From an uncultured Butyrivibrio sp. (GTDB lineage: Bacteria > Bacillota > Clostridia > Lachnospirales > Lachnospiraceae): a stretch of 50,737 nucleotides of DNA. Position 1 is the stretch's first letter. Each line of letters opens with the position of its first letter. This document shows positions 1-8,454 of this stretch, one piece after another. The stretch lies in assembly GCA_947168335.1 (NCBI GenBank), contig CAMVLM010000006.1, positions 1 to 50,737 of the forward strand, read 5' to 3'. The position numbers and the translations under genes are program-made. The notes below the pieces were generated by a model. That model was not told the DNA's origin. It ran no database searches and was given only the letters and a program-made list of their open reading frames with translations.

Positions 1-134
<134 letters not shown>

Positions 135-176
135 CTATAGGATAAAGGGATCTGATCCCGATTATCTTTGCTGCCG

Positions 177-857
177 TCAGTTGGCAACCTTGACCATACT
201 GTAGCGGACGACGCTGTCGCGGTACATATAACCCTTCTGAAGTTCCTGAGCTACAACGCCCTCTTCAAATTCCTCGCTGTCAACCTGCATAACAGCGTTG
301 TGGAAATTGGGATCAAACTCCTTGCCTACTGCTTCGATCGGAGTTACACCAAGATCCTCCATCTGCTTAAGGAGCTGTTTGTAGATCATGTTCATGCCAT
401 CAGCAAATGCTGAATTTTTTTCTTCTTCCGGAACAGCTGCAAGTCCTCTTTCAAAGTTATCAACTACAGGAAGTATTTTCTCAAGAACACTTGATGCGCC
501 CTGATCGAACATCTGGGATTTCTCCTTGTCTGTTCTCTTACGGAAGTTATCAAATTCCGCAACCTGACGCATGTATTTATCCTGCATCTCTTCAAATTTT
601 TCTTTGAAAGGATTCTTTTTCTCTTTCTTACCAAAAAGGCTCTTCTTGGATGCATCTGCATCTTCTGCTGTGTTCTCACCCTCTGCAGGCTCTGTATTCT
701 CAGCAGTTTCACCGGCCTCTGCTTCTGCTGCCTCTGCCACTTTATTGGCTGCATCCGCAACTTTTTTTGCTTTCTTGGCAACCTCTTGCTGAAGTTCCTT
801 AGCTGTCATCTTCTCAGCTTCTTCGGGGTTACTCTTTATTTCCTTTTCCTTACTCAT
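177..857 (-). CDS. grpE: Nucleotide exchange factor GrpE
   Basis: GrpE releases ADP from DnaK so the chaperone cycle can restart. Residues ~1-75 are an acidic, low-complexity Ala/Glu/Lys tail. From about residue 85 the typical GrpE coiled coil begins (EMQDKYMRQVAEFDNFRKRT), then the family signature near the end: GVTPIEAVGKEFDPNFHNAV, followed by a beta domain with GYMYRDSVVRYSMVKV. At 226 aa it is longer than most homologues (~190-200), and the excess is the N-terminal tail. The ATG has AGGAG seven bases upstream. It starts 14 bases after hrcA stops and precedes dnaK, the standard Firmicute order. Confidence 0.97.
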   Translation of the reverse strand: MSKEKEIKSNPEEAEKMTAKELQQEVAKKAKKVADAANKVAEAAEAEAGETAENTEPAEGENTAEDADASKKSLFGKKEKKNPFKEKFEEMQDKYMRQVAEFDNFRKRTDKEKSQMFDQGASSVLEKILPVVDNFERGLAAVPEEEKNSAFADGMNMIYKQLLKQMEDLGVTPIEAVGKEFDPNFHNAVMQVDSEEFEEGVVAQELQKGYMYRDSVVRYSMVKVAN

Positions 858-871
858 TACTACTCCTATTG

Positions 872-1903
872 CTATTCTTTTTTATAGAGATCATCCAATG
901 CTCTCATCATGTTTTTAAGAGCTCCGACGACTTTATCATAATCCATACGCTTCGGGCCTATGATTCCGACCGTTCCGCGCATTCCCTCACCCAGATCATA
1001 TGTAGCTGTTACTACACTGCAGTCCTTCATGGACTGAACCGGTGATTCGTTACCAATATATACCTGAATTCCGGTGTTCTCGGCATCTGCCTGAAGAGAA
1101 TTTTCAACAAAGCTTGTAAGATCACTCTTATCTTCAAATGTAGTGATAAGATCACTTGCTTTCTCTTTATCGGCGAGCTCGGGATATCGGAAAATATTAT
1201 TTGCTCCACTGGTGTAAATCTGGAGATCCTCATCCTCGGTCACAGCCTCAGCAGCTGTATCTATCACGCTGCCCACGATGTCTCCCAGGATTCCTGCCTC
1301 CTGTTTCATAGCTGCTACAAGTCCGAGATTTATATCTCCTATTGAAAGGCCGCTGAGTCTTGTGTTAAGCAGAATATTCAGTTTGAGTATATCCGCATCG
1401 CTAAGCTCCTGGTCAGCTTCAATCATTCTGTTCTTGATGACATTACCTTCTATAACAATAGTTGTCAGAAGATTGCCCTCATCCACTCTGGAAACCTGGA
1501 TGAACTTCAGCTTATTTCTTGTCATCATGGGAGCCGAAATCATGGAAGCATAATTAGTATCAACAGCAAGGGTCTTGGCCACCTGCTTAAGGAGCTTCTC
1601 AAGTTTCTCCTCCTTATCAAGGAGCATCTCCTTCATGTTCTCAACTTCCTGTTCCTTCTCAGAAAGCATCTCGTCTACATATACCCGATACCCCTGATCA
1701 GAAGGAATTCTGCCGGCTGAAGTGTGGGGCTGTACTATAAGGCCCATCTCCTCCAGATCAGCCATCTCATTTCGAATGGTGGCAGAGCTTAAGTTCAAAT
1801 CCGTGTATTTAGATATTGTTCTACTGCCAACCGGCTCTCCAGTCTCAAGATAGTTTCGAACTATGGCGTGCAGTATTTTCTTTTTTCTATCATCCAGCTG
1901 CAT
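872..1903 (-). CDS. hrcA: Heat-inducible transcription repressor HrcA
   Basis: HrcA binds CIRCE and represses class I heat-shock genes; it needs GroEL to stay active. The N-terminal winged helix is clear (DRKKKILHAIVRNYLETGEP, GSRTISKY, SSATIRNEMADLEEMG, QPHTSAGRIPSDQGYRVYVD), followed by the HrcA dimerisation/GAF-like domain to the C-terminus. I place the start at the ATG at 1903 (343 aa): it has AGAGG seven bases upstream and the protein then begins MQLDDRKKK as in the family. A start 11 codons earlier would put the CIRCE operator inside the reading frame and lacks a ribosome site. First gene of the hrcA-grpE-dnaK operon and autoregulated through CIRCE. Confidence 0.97.
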   Translation of the reverse strand: MQLDDRKKKILHAIVRNYLETGEPVGSRTISKYTDLNLSSATIRNEMADLEEMGLIVQPHTSAGRIPSDQGYRVYVDEMLSEKEQEVENMKEMLLDKEEKLEKLLKQVAKTLAVDTNYASMISAPMMTRNKLKFIQVSRVDEGNLLTTIVIEGNVIKNRMIEADQELSDADILKLNILLNTRLSGLSIGDINLGLVAAMKQEAGILGDIVGSVIDTAAEAVTEDEDLQIYTSGANNIFRYPELADKEKASDLITTFEDKSDLTSFVENSLQADAENTGIQVYIGNESPVQSMKDCSVVTATYDLGEGMRGTVGIIGPKRMDYDKVVGALKNMMRALDDLYKKE

Positions 1904-1925
1904 TCCATTACCTCTTTTAGATGTG

Positions 1926-1952
1926 TTAGCACTCAACTCATTCGAGTGCTAA
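1926..1952 (-). promoter_or_regulatory. CIRCE operator (HrcA binding site)
   Basis: A perfect CIRCE inverted repeat, TTAGCACTC - 9 bases - GAGTGCTAA, lies between the hrcA promoter and the hrcA start codon, about 10 bases downstream of the predicted transcription start. This is the canonical HrcA operator. Confidence 0.97.
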
Positions 1953-1967
1953 CATCTTCTGTATCAT

Positions 1968-1996
1968 AAATTACCACTACTTAAAATCAATGTCAA
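1968..1996 (-). promoter_or_regulatory. Sigma-A type promoter of the hrcA-grpE-dnaK operon
   Basis: On the minus strand a perfect -35 TTGACA (1991-1996) is followed after 17 bases by TAATTT (1968-1973). The predicted start falls just ahead of the CIRCE operator, so HrcA bound there would block initiation or clearance. Confidence 0.75.
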
Positions 1997-2038
1997 TATT
2001 ATCCACAGAAAATACACAAGAAAAGAAACTATTAATTG

Positions 2039-2072
2039 AAAAACCTCCGATGGAAATCCACCGGAGGTTTAT
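2039..2072 (-). terminator. Rho-independent terminator after the lysine-rich gene
   Basis: The stem AACCTCCG...CGGAGGTT with an inner TGG/CCA pairing is followed on the minus strand by a run of T, 20-odd bases past the stop codon at 2093. It separates this gene from the hrcA promoter. Confidence 0.8.
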
Positions 2073-2092
2073 ATCCGTCTGATCAATATAAA

Positions 2093-2617
2093 TTAAAGAT
2101 AAAACTCGCCGTTAATCTCGCCGTTAACTACGAAATATACCTTGCTCTCCTCGGGCTTAACATAAAGATCAAGAGTCTTAATGTCAGCTACCTTGCCGCC
2201 CATGTCGTACTGATATACATTCTTGGCATTCTCGAGAAGTGTATCGTATGTAACGTCCTTATCAGCAAACTGAAGTACTACTGTTGCCTTTGAAGCAGCC
2301 TTTGTTGCTGTCTTCTTTGCAGGTGCAGCCTTCTTTGCAGGCTCAGCTTTCTTCTCAGCTGCCTTAGCGGGTGCCTTCTTTGCAGGTGCCTTAGCCTCTG
2401 CCTTCTTGGGCTCAGCCTTCTTCTCAGCTGCCTTAGCAGTTGTCTTCTTTGCTGTTGTTGCTTTCTTTGCAGCGGGTTTCTTAGCTGCTGTCTTCTTCTC
2501 TTCTGTCTTAACAGCCTCTACAGCCTTGGTTTCTTCCTTTTTTTCTCCAGCTATAACCGGTTTCTTGATAGTAGCAATCGGCTTTAAAGCTGCTTCTCTC
2601 AACTTGTCTTCAGCCAT
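2093..2617 (-). CDS. Lysine/alanine-rich protein with DUF6465-type C-terminal domain
   Basis: The 174-residue protein has two parts. Residues ~15-110 are a low-complexity, very basic Ala/Lys/Pro/Thr tract with repeated AKKA, AEKKAEP and PAKK units like histone-H1-style tails. The last ~65 residues form a compact beta-rich domain (VVLQFADKDVTY... VYFVVNGEINGEFYL) that I associate with DUF6465, common in Lachnospiraceae. No enzyme motif or signal peptide is present. The ATG at 2617 is chosen because GAGGGAGAT precedes it; the upstream ATG at 2644 has no such site. It has its own promoter and terminator. A nucleic-acid-binding or nucleoid role is plausible from the tail but is inference. Confidence 0.75.
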   Translation of the reverse strand: MAEDKLREAALKPIATIKKPVIAGEKKEETKAVEAVKTEEKKTAAKKPAAKKATTAKKTTAKAAEKKAEPKKAEAKAPAKKAPAKAAEKKAEPAKKAAPAKKTATKAASKATVVLQFADKDVTYDTLLENAKNVYQYDMGGKVADIKTLDLYVKPEESKVYFVVNGEINGEFYL

Positions 2618-2681
2618 ATCTCCCTCTCTTTCGTCAGGACGCATCGCTATGCGTTAAATCAAAATTTTCATTACGTTTTTG

Positions 2682-2710
2682 AGTTTAGTACAGTTTCTAT
2701 AAAAAGTCAA
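2682..2710 (-). promoter_or_regulatory. Promoter of the lysine-rich protein gene
   Basis: Minus-strand -35 TTGACT (2705-2710), 17-base spacer, -10 TAAACT (2682-2687). It overlaps the stop codon of the upstream aminotransferase gene. Confidence 0.6.
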
Positions 2711-3903
2711 CATTTATGCGCTTTTAAGCCCATTTCAATTCTGTCAATCGCCATTTTAAGCGTATCCATAGAAGATGCAAATGAAATTCTTATGAATCCA
2801 GGGGCAAAATAAGCACTTCCCGGCATCGTTGCAACCTGATATTTTTCCAAAAGATATGAACAGATATCCTTATCATCAGAAAACATTATTCCATCTGAAC
2901 CGATAAAGCCTATGTACTTTCTTACATCAAAGAATGCATAAAAGGCGCCCTGTATGTCTCCGCAGACAACATCGGGGATTTCATTGAGCCTTTTGTATAC
3001 ATAGTCTCTTCTTTTTTCAAACTCTGAAACCATCTCTGCAACTGAATCCTGAGGGCCTGTCAGCGCTTCAAGAGAAGCCATCTGTGAAATACTGGGCGGT
3101 GTGGTTGTTGTCTGGCTCTGAACTTTGATCGCCGAAGAAATTACATCTTTTCTTCCGCATACATATCCCATTCTCCATCCGGTCATTGAATAGGTCTTGG
3201 AAAAACCGTTTACAAGAATGGTTCTCTCCTTCATTCCCGGAACAGATGCAATACTGAAATGTCTGTTCTTACCAAATATTATTTTTTCATAGATCTCGTC
3301 GGAAATAATAAAGATGTCCCTTGCGATCGCAAGTTCTGCGAGTTTTCTCAGGGATTCTTCAGAATAAACAGCTCCGGTGGGATTGTCGGGGCTGCAGATG
3401 ATAACTGCTTTTGTTTTTTCATTGATGGCATTCTCGATTGCCTCAAGATCAAGAGAAAAGTCTTCGTTCTTATTTACAAGAACCGGTGTGCCTCCGGAGA
3501 GCCTGACCATATCCGGATAACTTACATAGCAGGGAACAGGGATAATTACCTCATCCCCGTCACCTGCAACTGCCATAAGTGCTGCTGACAGAGCCTGCTT
3601 GGCCCCTGTCATTATGGCAACCTCATTCATTTCATAGGTTACCCCATTGTCCTTTTTAAGCTTTTCGATAACCGCTTCTCTCAAGGGCGCAATACCGTTA
3701 CCTGTAGTGTATTTTGTAAAATTCTCACGGATTGCTCTGATTCCTGCATCTTTTATATTCTCGGGAGTGGGAAAGTCAGGCTCCCCCACGTTCAGGGATA
3801 TGATCTCTTTTCCCTGTCTCTTAAGCTCGTCCACCTTGGCAAAAAGTGCCGTTGTAGGTGAAACACTAACGTTTTTCATTCTTGCGGAAAGCTCTGTACT
3901 CAT
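2707..3903 (-). CDS. Class I/II pyridoxal-phosphate aminotransferase (aspartate aminotransferase-like)
   Basis: A fold-type I aminotransferase of 398 residues, the usual length. Visible landmarks are NVGEPDFPTPENI near the N-terminus (substrate arginine region), GAKQALSAAL, CSPDNPTGAVY (NPTG pyridine-ring loop), SDEIYEKI, and the Schiff-base lysine in FSKTYSMTGWRMGYVCG. The C-terminus carries FAPGFIRISFASS with the carboxylate-binding Arg. Such enzymes transfer amino groups between aspartate, aromatic or other amino acids and 2-oxoglutarate; the exact substrate cannot be read from sequence. The ATG at 3903 is preceded by GAGGAGATT, so I prefer it over the upstream ATG at 3939. It stands alone between uppP and the lysine-rich gene. 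Confidence 0.93.
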   Translation of the reverse strand: MSTELSARMKNVSVSPTTALFAKVDELKRQGKEIISLNVGEPDFPTPENIKDAGIRAIRENFTKYTTGNGIAPLREAVIEKLKKDNGVTYEMNEVAIMTGAKQALSAALMAVAGDGDEVIIPVPCYVSYPDMVRLSGGTPVLVNKNEDFSLDLEAIENAINEKTKAVIICSPDNPTGAVYSEESLRKLAELAIARDIFIISDEIYEKIIFGKNRHFSIASVPGMKERTILVNGFSKTYSMTGWRMGYVCGRKDVISSAIKVQSQTTTTPPSISQMASLEALTGPQDSVAEMVSEFEKRRDYVYKRLNEIPDVVCGDIQGAFYAFFDVRKYIGFIGSDGIMFSDDKDICSYLLEKYQVATMPGSAYFAPGFIRISFASSMDTLKMAIDRIEMGLKAHKC

Positions 3904-3965
3904 ATAATCTCCTCGGGACTTATGCCCTTTAATGCGCATTAAGCGAATTTGCTGTTACAACGGTG

Positions 3966-4802
3966 TCAGTGTGCCAATGCAAAATAAAGAAGCACGATAA
4001 TACCAAGAACGATTCTATACCATCCAAACACCTTAAAGTCATGCTTTCTGATATAACCAAGCAGGAATTTGATGATAAGTATTGAAACTACAAATGCCAC
4101 AATCGTTCCAACAAGGAGGATTGCAAGTTCTGCTGAAGTAAATGCCAGACCAAACTTTAAAATCTTGAGAAGGCTTGCTCCGAACATAACGGGAATTGCC
4201 AGGAAAAATGTGAACTCTGCAGCTACTGTTCTTGATACGCCAATCATGAGGCCGCCAAGGATTGTTGATCCGGATCTTGATGTTCCGGGAAAGATGGCTG
4301 CAATAAGCTGAAATACACCGATAAGCAGGGCTGTTTTAATGTCAATCTCTTCAAGTGTGTTGATTTTTGGGGATTTGCCCTTGTTTTTATTCTCAATAAT
4401 GATAAATCCGATACCGAAAACGATAAGTGCGATTGATACGCAGACTCCGTTATAGAAGAGCGCGTCAAAGACGTCATCAAAAAGAACTCCCACAATAGCG
4501 GCAGGCACACAGGCGATAAGGATTTTACCCCAAAGTACCCATATGTCCTTTTTCATGACCTGATGATTTTGTCTTGCTTCCTTCGAAAAATCAAAGGGGA
4601 AAATTTTATTCCAGAACAGGATTACAACTGCAAGGATTGCGCCAAGCTGGATAACTACCAGGAACATTTCCCAGAATTCCGGGCTTACATCCATTTTTAC
4701 GAATTCATTCAAGAGGATCATGTGACCGGTAGAACTTACAGGAAGCCACTCGGTTATACCCTCTATAATTCCAAACAAAACTGCCTTCAATAAATTCAAC
4801 AT
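3966..4802 (-). CDS. uppP: Undecaprenyl-diphosphatase UppP (BacA family)
   Basis: UppP is an integral membrane phosphatase that turns undecaprenyl diphosphate into the monophosphate carrier used for peptidoglycan and exopolysaccharide. The two active-site regions are present: EGITEWLPVSSTGH near residue 15 (the E-x3-E motif) and PGTSRSGST near residue 180. About eight hydrophobic segments follow the family pattern, and 278 aa is typical. The ATG at 4802 has GGAGGAG upstream and is preferred over one 27 bases earlier. The carrier it regenerates is the one the exopolysaccharide locus further right should consume. Overproduction of this family is known to raise bacitracin resistance. Confidence 0.96.
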   Translation of the reverse strand: MLNLLKAVLFGIIEGITEWLPVSSTGHMILLNEFVKMDVSPEFWEMFLVVIQLGAILAVVILFWNKIFPFDFSKEARQNHQVMKKDIWVLWGKILIACVPAAIVGVLFDDVFDALFYNGVCVSIALIVFGIGFIIIENKNKGKSPKINTLEEIDIKTALLIGVFQLIAAIFPGTSRSGSTILGGLMIGVSRTVAAEFTFFLAIPVMFGASLLKILKFGLAFTSAELAILLVGTIVAFVVSILIIKFLLGYIRKHDFKVFGWYRIVLGIIVLLYFALAH

Positions 4803-4882
4803 AAACTCCTCCAAATACTTACAAATCATTTGCAGACTAGTGTATCACATTCGGAGGCATACGTCCAAAGAATGATTAGTGG

Positions 4883-6289
4883 CTATTCCTGCATAATCGG
4901 GACAAGAGAAAAGTCATTGCAGGCCGGCAGATTTACAGACTGGTACATGCGTGTATGCAGATAGTTTATGCTGTCAGGAAGGTTAAAATAATCATATATG
5001 GTAGGGTCCTGGTCATCCCAGGTACAGTCTACGTTGTAGTAATTATCCCCGAGTTTTACAACATTCCATGCGTGAAGCTGGAATGCGCCAGCACCCACGC
5101 AAAGATAGGCAGGCACTCCGAGACGCTGCATAAGATACTGAAAAGCCTTGGCATAACCTGCGCAGACGGTTTCATTCTGAACGATCGCGCTGTATGCACT
5201 CTGATCAAGAGGAGTATGCTTATATGTAAGCTTTGACGCAAGAGCATCATGAACATAAGCTTCCTTCTCCAGGGGATTCTCCAGATTGTTTGCACCTTCA
5301 AGGATTTTTGAAGCATACGCCTCAAATTCATTTCTTGCAAGGGCAAGATCTCCTATTCTGTCATAAAAACTCAAAACAAGTTTAAGCGCAGATCCATTCC
5401 AGTCATATTCTGTATAGAAAGTGGTATCCAGCCAGAAAATTTCAGGATGGTCATATGCTACGCTCTGAATTACATTCTGAAGTTCTGACATTGATGCATT
5501 CTGAACAGGCTTAAAAGCTCTGTTAAAGGCATTCGCATTGGCATAAACCTGCCTGTACAGACTCTTTGACTTCTCATCAAGCATATTGTAGTAAGGATAG
5601 AACTCGGCATTAAAATCAAGCCCGTCACCTTTTTCTCCGTAACCCACAGATTCGGAAATCTGTTTTGCCTGTTTTTCATTTTCAACATCTATGATATCAG
5701 GACTAAGCTCAGCCATGGAGCTTCTGTCAGTAACAGCCTCAGGCGTATAGGTGAATTCTTCCGAAGTCTCTTCCTCTACAGGCTGTGTCTTTTCATTGGA
5801 AGCCGTAATGGTAACAAGAGGTGTTAAAGTGATTGCTGAATCGGAATTATCTGTAGGCGTTGCAGCATTCTCTGTGTTCTGCACCTGACCAGATTCAGTT
5901 TTCTCGCCTTCAGTCTCAGTATTCTGTGCCTGATCTTCGGACGCACTATTATCAGACTCAGAGCTTGCCTGATCTGAGCTATCACTATTAGTATCCGGTT
6001 TGAATTTATTTGGGTCGTAGACATAGGAAGTAGATGCTATCTGCGAAGCATTAGAAGGCGCCTGTGCTGTATTCTCAGTCTCCTTGTATGACTGAAGAAT
6101 CTCCGATACCATCTTTCCAAGATTGGGATTTATAACGCATATACCTATACACGCCACAAGCCCCAGAATGATACCCAGTACTCCAAAAAGAAAATTCTGG
6201 GCTACATCGACTTTCTTTATTTTTTTCTTCTTTTTCTTTTTAGGCTCCTGAACTTCCTGTTCAGCATTTTTATCTTTATTCTCTGCCAT
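4883..6289 (-). CDS. Membrane-anchored transglutaminase-like domain protein
   Basis: The 468-residue protein begins with a lysine-rich cytosolic stretch and one transmembrane helix (about residues 28-53, NFLFGVLGIILGLVACIGIC), so the rest should lie outside the cell. A long Ser/Thr/Glu/Asn linker (~70-190) follows, then a transglutaminase-core domain (~300-450). It has the Cys in NETVCAGYAKAFQYLM, the His in FQLHAWNVV and the Asp in YNVDCTWDD, giving an intact Cys-His-Asp triad. Family members act as peptidases, cross-linkers or cell-wall hydrolase helpers; no specific substrate can be named. RBS AAGGATGTGA precedes the ATG. It sits between glmS and uppP, probably as its own unit. Confidence 0.85.
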   Translation of the reverse strand: MAENKDKNAEQEVQEPKKKKKKKIKKVDVAQNFLFGVLGIILGLVACIGICVINPNLGKMVSEILQSYKETENTAQAPSNASQIASTSYVYDPNKFKPDTNSDSSDQASSESDNSASEDQAQNTETEGEKTESGQVQNTENAATPTDNSDSAITLTPLVTITASNEKTQPVEEETSEEFTYTPEAVTDRSSMAELSPDIIDVENEKQAKQISESVGYGEKGDGLDFNAEFYPYYNMLDEKSKSLYRQVYANANAFNRAFKPVQNASMSELQNVIQSVAYDHPEIFWLDTTFYTEYDWNGSALKLVLSFYDRIGDLALARNEFEAYASKILEGANNLENPLEKEAYVHDALASKLTYKHTPLDQSAYSAIVQNETVCAGYAKAFQYLMQRLGVPAYLCVGAGAFQLHAWNVVKLGDNYYNVDCTWDDQDPTIYDYFNLPDSINYLHTRMYQSVNLPACNDFSLVPIMQE

Positions 6290-6379
6290 ATTATCACATC
6301 CTTGTACTGTAAGATTTTTAATCCTTTAAAAATCCGGCGAAGATATTTTCTTTAAACATCCCTGCTCTAAAAATACATA

Positions 6380-6410
6380 GCAAAAAGTGAGGCGATCTCT
6401 CGCCCCACTT
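6380..6410 (-). terminator. Terminator downstream of glmS
   Basis: Hairpin arms AAGTGGGGCGA / TCGCCTCACTT (minus strand, one mismatch) are followed by TTTTTG, about 70 bases after the glmS stop. Confidence 0.8.
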
Positions 6411-6478
6411 AAATTATAACATTGCAGTATTATTCAAATTGTAAAAAAAGCCTTATTTATCATTAAAAATTCGTTAAA

Positions 6479-8347
6479 TCACTCTACTGTTACGCTCTTT
6501 GCAAGGTTTCTCGGCTTATCAACGTCAAGACCTCTTGCAACAGATACGTAGTATCCAAGAAGCTGAAGCGGGATAACGGCAAGTGATCCGATGAAGTGGT
6601 TATCCATCTTGGGGATATATGTTGCAAAATCAACAGAATCCTCTATCTCATAATTGCCGTAAGCTGTAAGCCCCATGAGATAAGCACCTCTTGTCTTACA
6701 TTCAAGCATATTTGACATAGTCTTCTCATAGAGTTCACTCTGACCGAGAATACCAACAACCAGAGTTCCGTTCTCGATAAGACTTATGGTTCCGTGCTTA
6801 AGCTCTCCTGCAGCATATGCCTCTGAATGGATATATGATACTTCCTTCAGCTTAAGACTGCCCTCAAGTCCGATTGCATAATCGATACCACGTCCGATAA
6901 AGAAAACATCCTTGGAATTGGATATCTTTGATGCAAACCACTGGAGTCTCTCCTTGTCATCAAGTACCTTCTGAACACATTCAGGAATACGGTCTATTTC
7001 TGAAATATAGTGCTCATAATCCTTCTTCTTGATCAGATCTCTCACAAGACCAAACTGAAGTGCAAGCAGATATGATGCAACGAGCTGACAGCTGTATGCC
7101 TTTGTGGTAGCAACTGAAATCTCGGGACCGGCAAGTGTGTAGAGAACATGGTCTGCCTCACGGGCAATGGAAGAACCTACAACATTAACGATTGCAAGAG
7201 TCTTAACACCAAGCTCCTTAGCCTCGCGGAGAGCTGCAAGAGTATCAGCAGTCTCACCTGACTGAGAAATAACGATTACAAGTGCATTTTTATCAAGTAT
7301 GGGCTTTCTGTAACGGAACTCGGATGCAAGTTCAACACGAACCGGTATCCTTGCGAGATCCTCAAATACGTACTGTGCAGCCATACCTACATGCCATGCT
7401 GAACCACAGGCAACTATCTCGATGTTTGATACGCTCTTTATAAATTCATCATCAATTCCGACATCTGAAAGATCAACTTTGCCCTTTTTAACAAGAGAGT
7501 TGATCGTATCTCTGATAACTGCAGGCTGCTCGTGAATCTCCTTCATCATGAAGTGCTCAAATCCGCCGCGCTCTGCTGCCTCAGCTGTGTACTTGATCTC
7601 AACAAGTTCTTTTTCTATCTGATCTCCGTTAAGGTCATAAAACTCTGCCTTACCGGAAACAAGCTTAGCCATCTCATTGTTGCCAATGTAGTAAACGTTC
7701 TTGGTGTGATTGAGAATAGCCGGTACATCTGATGCCACATATGTCTCACCATCAGCGATACCGATGATCATAGGGCTGTCTTTTCTTGCAACATAGATTT
7801 CATCCGGATGATCCGCGAACATTACTTCAAGGGCATAGGAACCGCGAACACGAACCATTGTCTTGGCAAGTGCATCGATAGGACCAACCTGATACTTTTT
7901 GTAGTAATAGTCAACAAGCTTGATCGCAACCTCAGTATCAGTATCTGAATAGAACTCATAGCCATTCTTTATGAGCTTTTCCTTAAGTTCCTGATAGTTC
8001 TCGATGATTCCGTTATGAACTCCTACAACCTCAGATTCAACAGGGCCTGATGCAGATCCTGAACAATTTCCGGAAACATGAGGGTGCGCATTGATCTGTG
8101 AAGGGCCTCCATGAGTAGCCCATCTGGTGTGACCGATACCACAGCAGCCAACTACAGATGCACCATTATCAGTCTTCTCCTCAAGGTTTTTAAGTCTTCC
8201 GACAGCCTTAACCACTTCAGCCGGAGCCTTGCCATTTCTTACAGCAATTCCCGCTGAATCATATCCTCTATACTCAAGCTTGGAAAGACCCTCCAGCAAA
8301 ATGGGTCCTGCCTGATGTTTTCCAACAAATCCTACTATTCCGCACAT
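6479..8347 (-). CDS. glmS: Glutamine-fructose-6-phosphate aminotransferase (isomerizing)
   Basis: GlmS makes glucosamine-6-phosphate from fructose-6-phosphate and glutamine, the first step to UDP-GlcNAc. The protein starts MCGIVGFVG, so Cys2 is the glutaminase nucleophile; GHTRWATHG and HNGIIENYQ belong to the same domain. Two SIS domains follow (VACGSAWHVGM and SQSGETADTLAAL; then FIGRGIDYAIGLEGSLKLKE). The C-terminus PRNLAKSVTVE is the conserved tail that channels ammonia. Length 622 is slightly above the usual ~600-610. The leader of about 100 bases to manC does not show the glmS ribozyme core, so control by that ribozyme is not supported. It is adjacent to the polysaccharide locus it supplies. 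Confidence 0.98.
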   Translation of the reverse strand: MCGIVGFVGKHQAGPILLEGLSKLEYRGYDSAGIAVRNGKAPAEVVKAVGRLKNLEEKTDNGASVVGCCGIGHTRWATHGGPSQINAHPHVSGNCSGSASGPVESEVVGVHNGIIENYQELKEKLIKNGYEFYSDTDTEVAIKLVDYYYKKYQVGPIDALAKTMVRVRGSYALEVMFADHPDEIYVARKDSPMIIGIADGETYVASDVPAILNHTKNVYYIGNNEMAKLVSGKAEFYDLNGDQIEKELVEIKYTAEAAERGGFEHFMMKEIHEQPAVIRDTINSLVKKGKVDLSDVGIDDEFIKSVSNIEIVACGSAWHVGMAAQYVFEDLARIPVRVELASEFRYRKPILDKNALVIVISQSGETADTLAALREAKELGVKTLAIVNVVGSSIAREADHVLYTLAGPEISVATTKAYSCQLVASYLLALQFGLVRDLIKKKDYEHYISEIDRIPECVQKVLDDKERLQWFASKISNSKDVFFIGRGIDYAIGLEGSLKLKEVSYIHSEAYAAGELKHGTISLIENGTLVVGILGQSELYEKTMSNMLECKTRGAYLMGLTAYGNYEIEDSVDFATYIPKMDNHFIGSLAVIPLQLLGYYVSVARGLDVDKPRNLAKSVTVE

Positions 8348-8428
8348 ATTCTGTCCTTTCCGGGCTTATCCCCTGGCCGTGAGCCTTACTGACTCCTCCT
8401 CTAAAAAGAGATGCTAATCCTGTGCATA

Positions 8429-8454
8429 TATAATCCTGATAATTAAGGATTATA
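8429..8454 (-). terminator. Hairpin overlapping the manC stop codon
   Basis: Perfect inverted repeat TATAATCCT / AGGATTATA with an 8-base loop covers the stop codon of manC. No T-run follows on the minus strand, so it may protect the 3' end or terminate weakly; function uncertain. Confidence 0.35.

Noticed and set aside
8348..8449. Possible glmS ribozyme in the glmS leader
   Set aside because: The 100-base leader lacks the conserved ribozyme core and is too short; only ordinary small inverted repeats are present.
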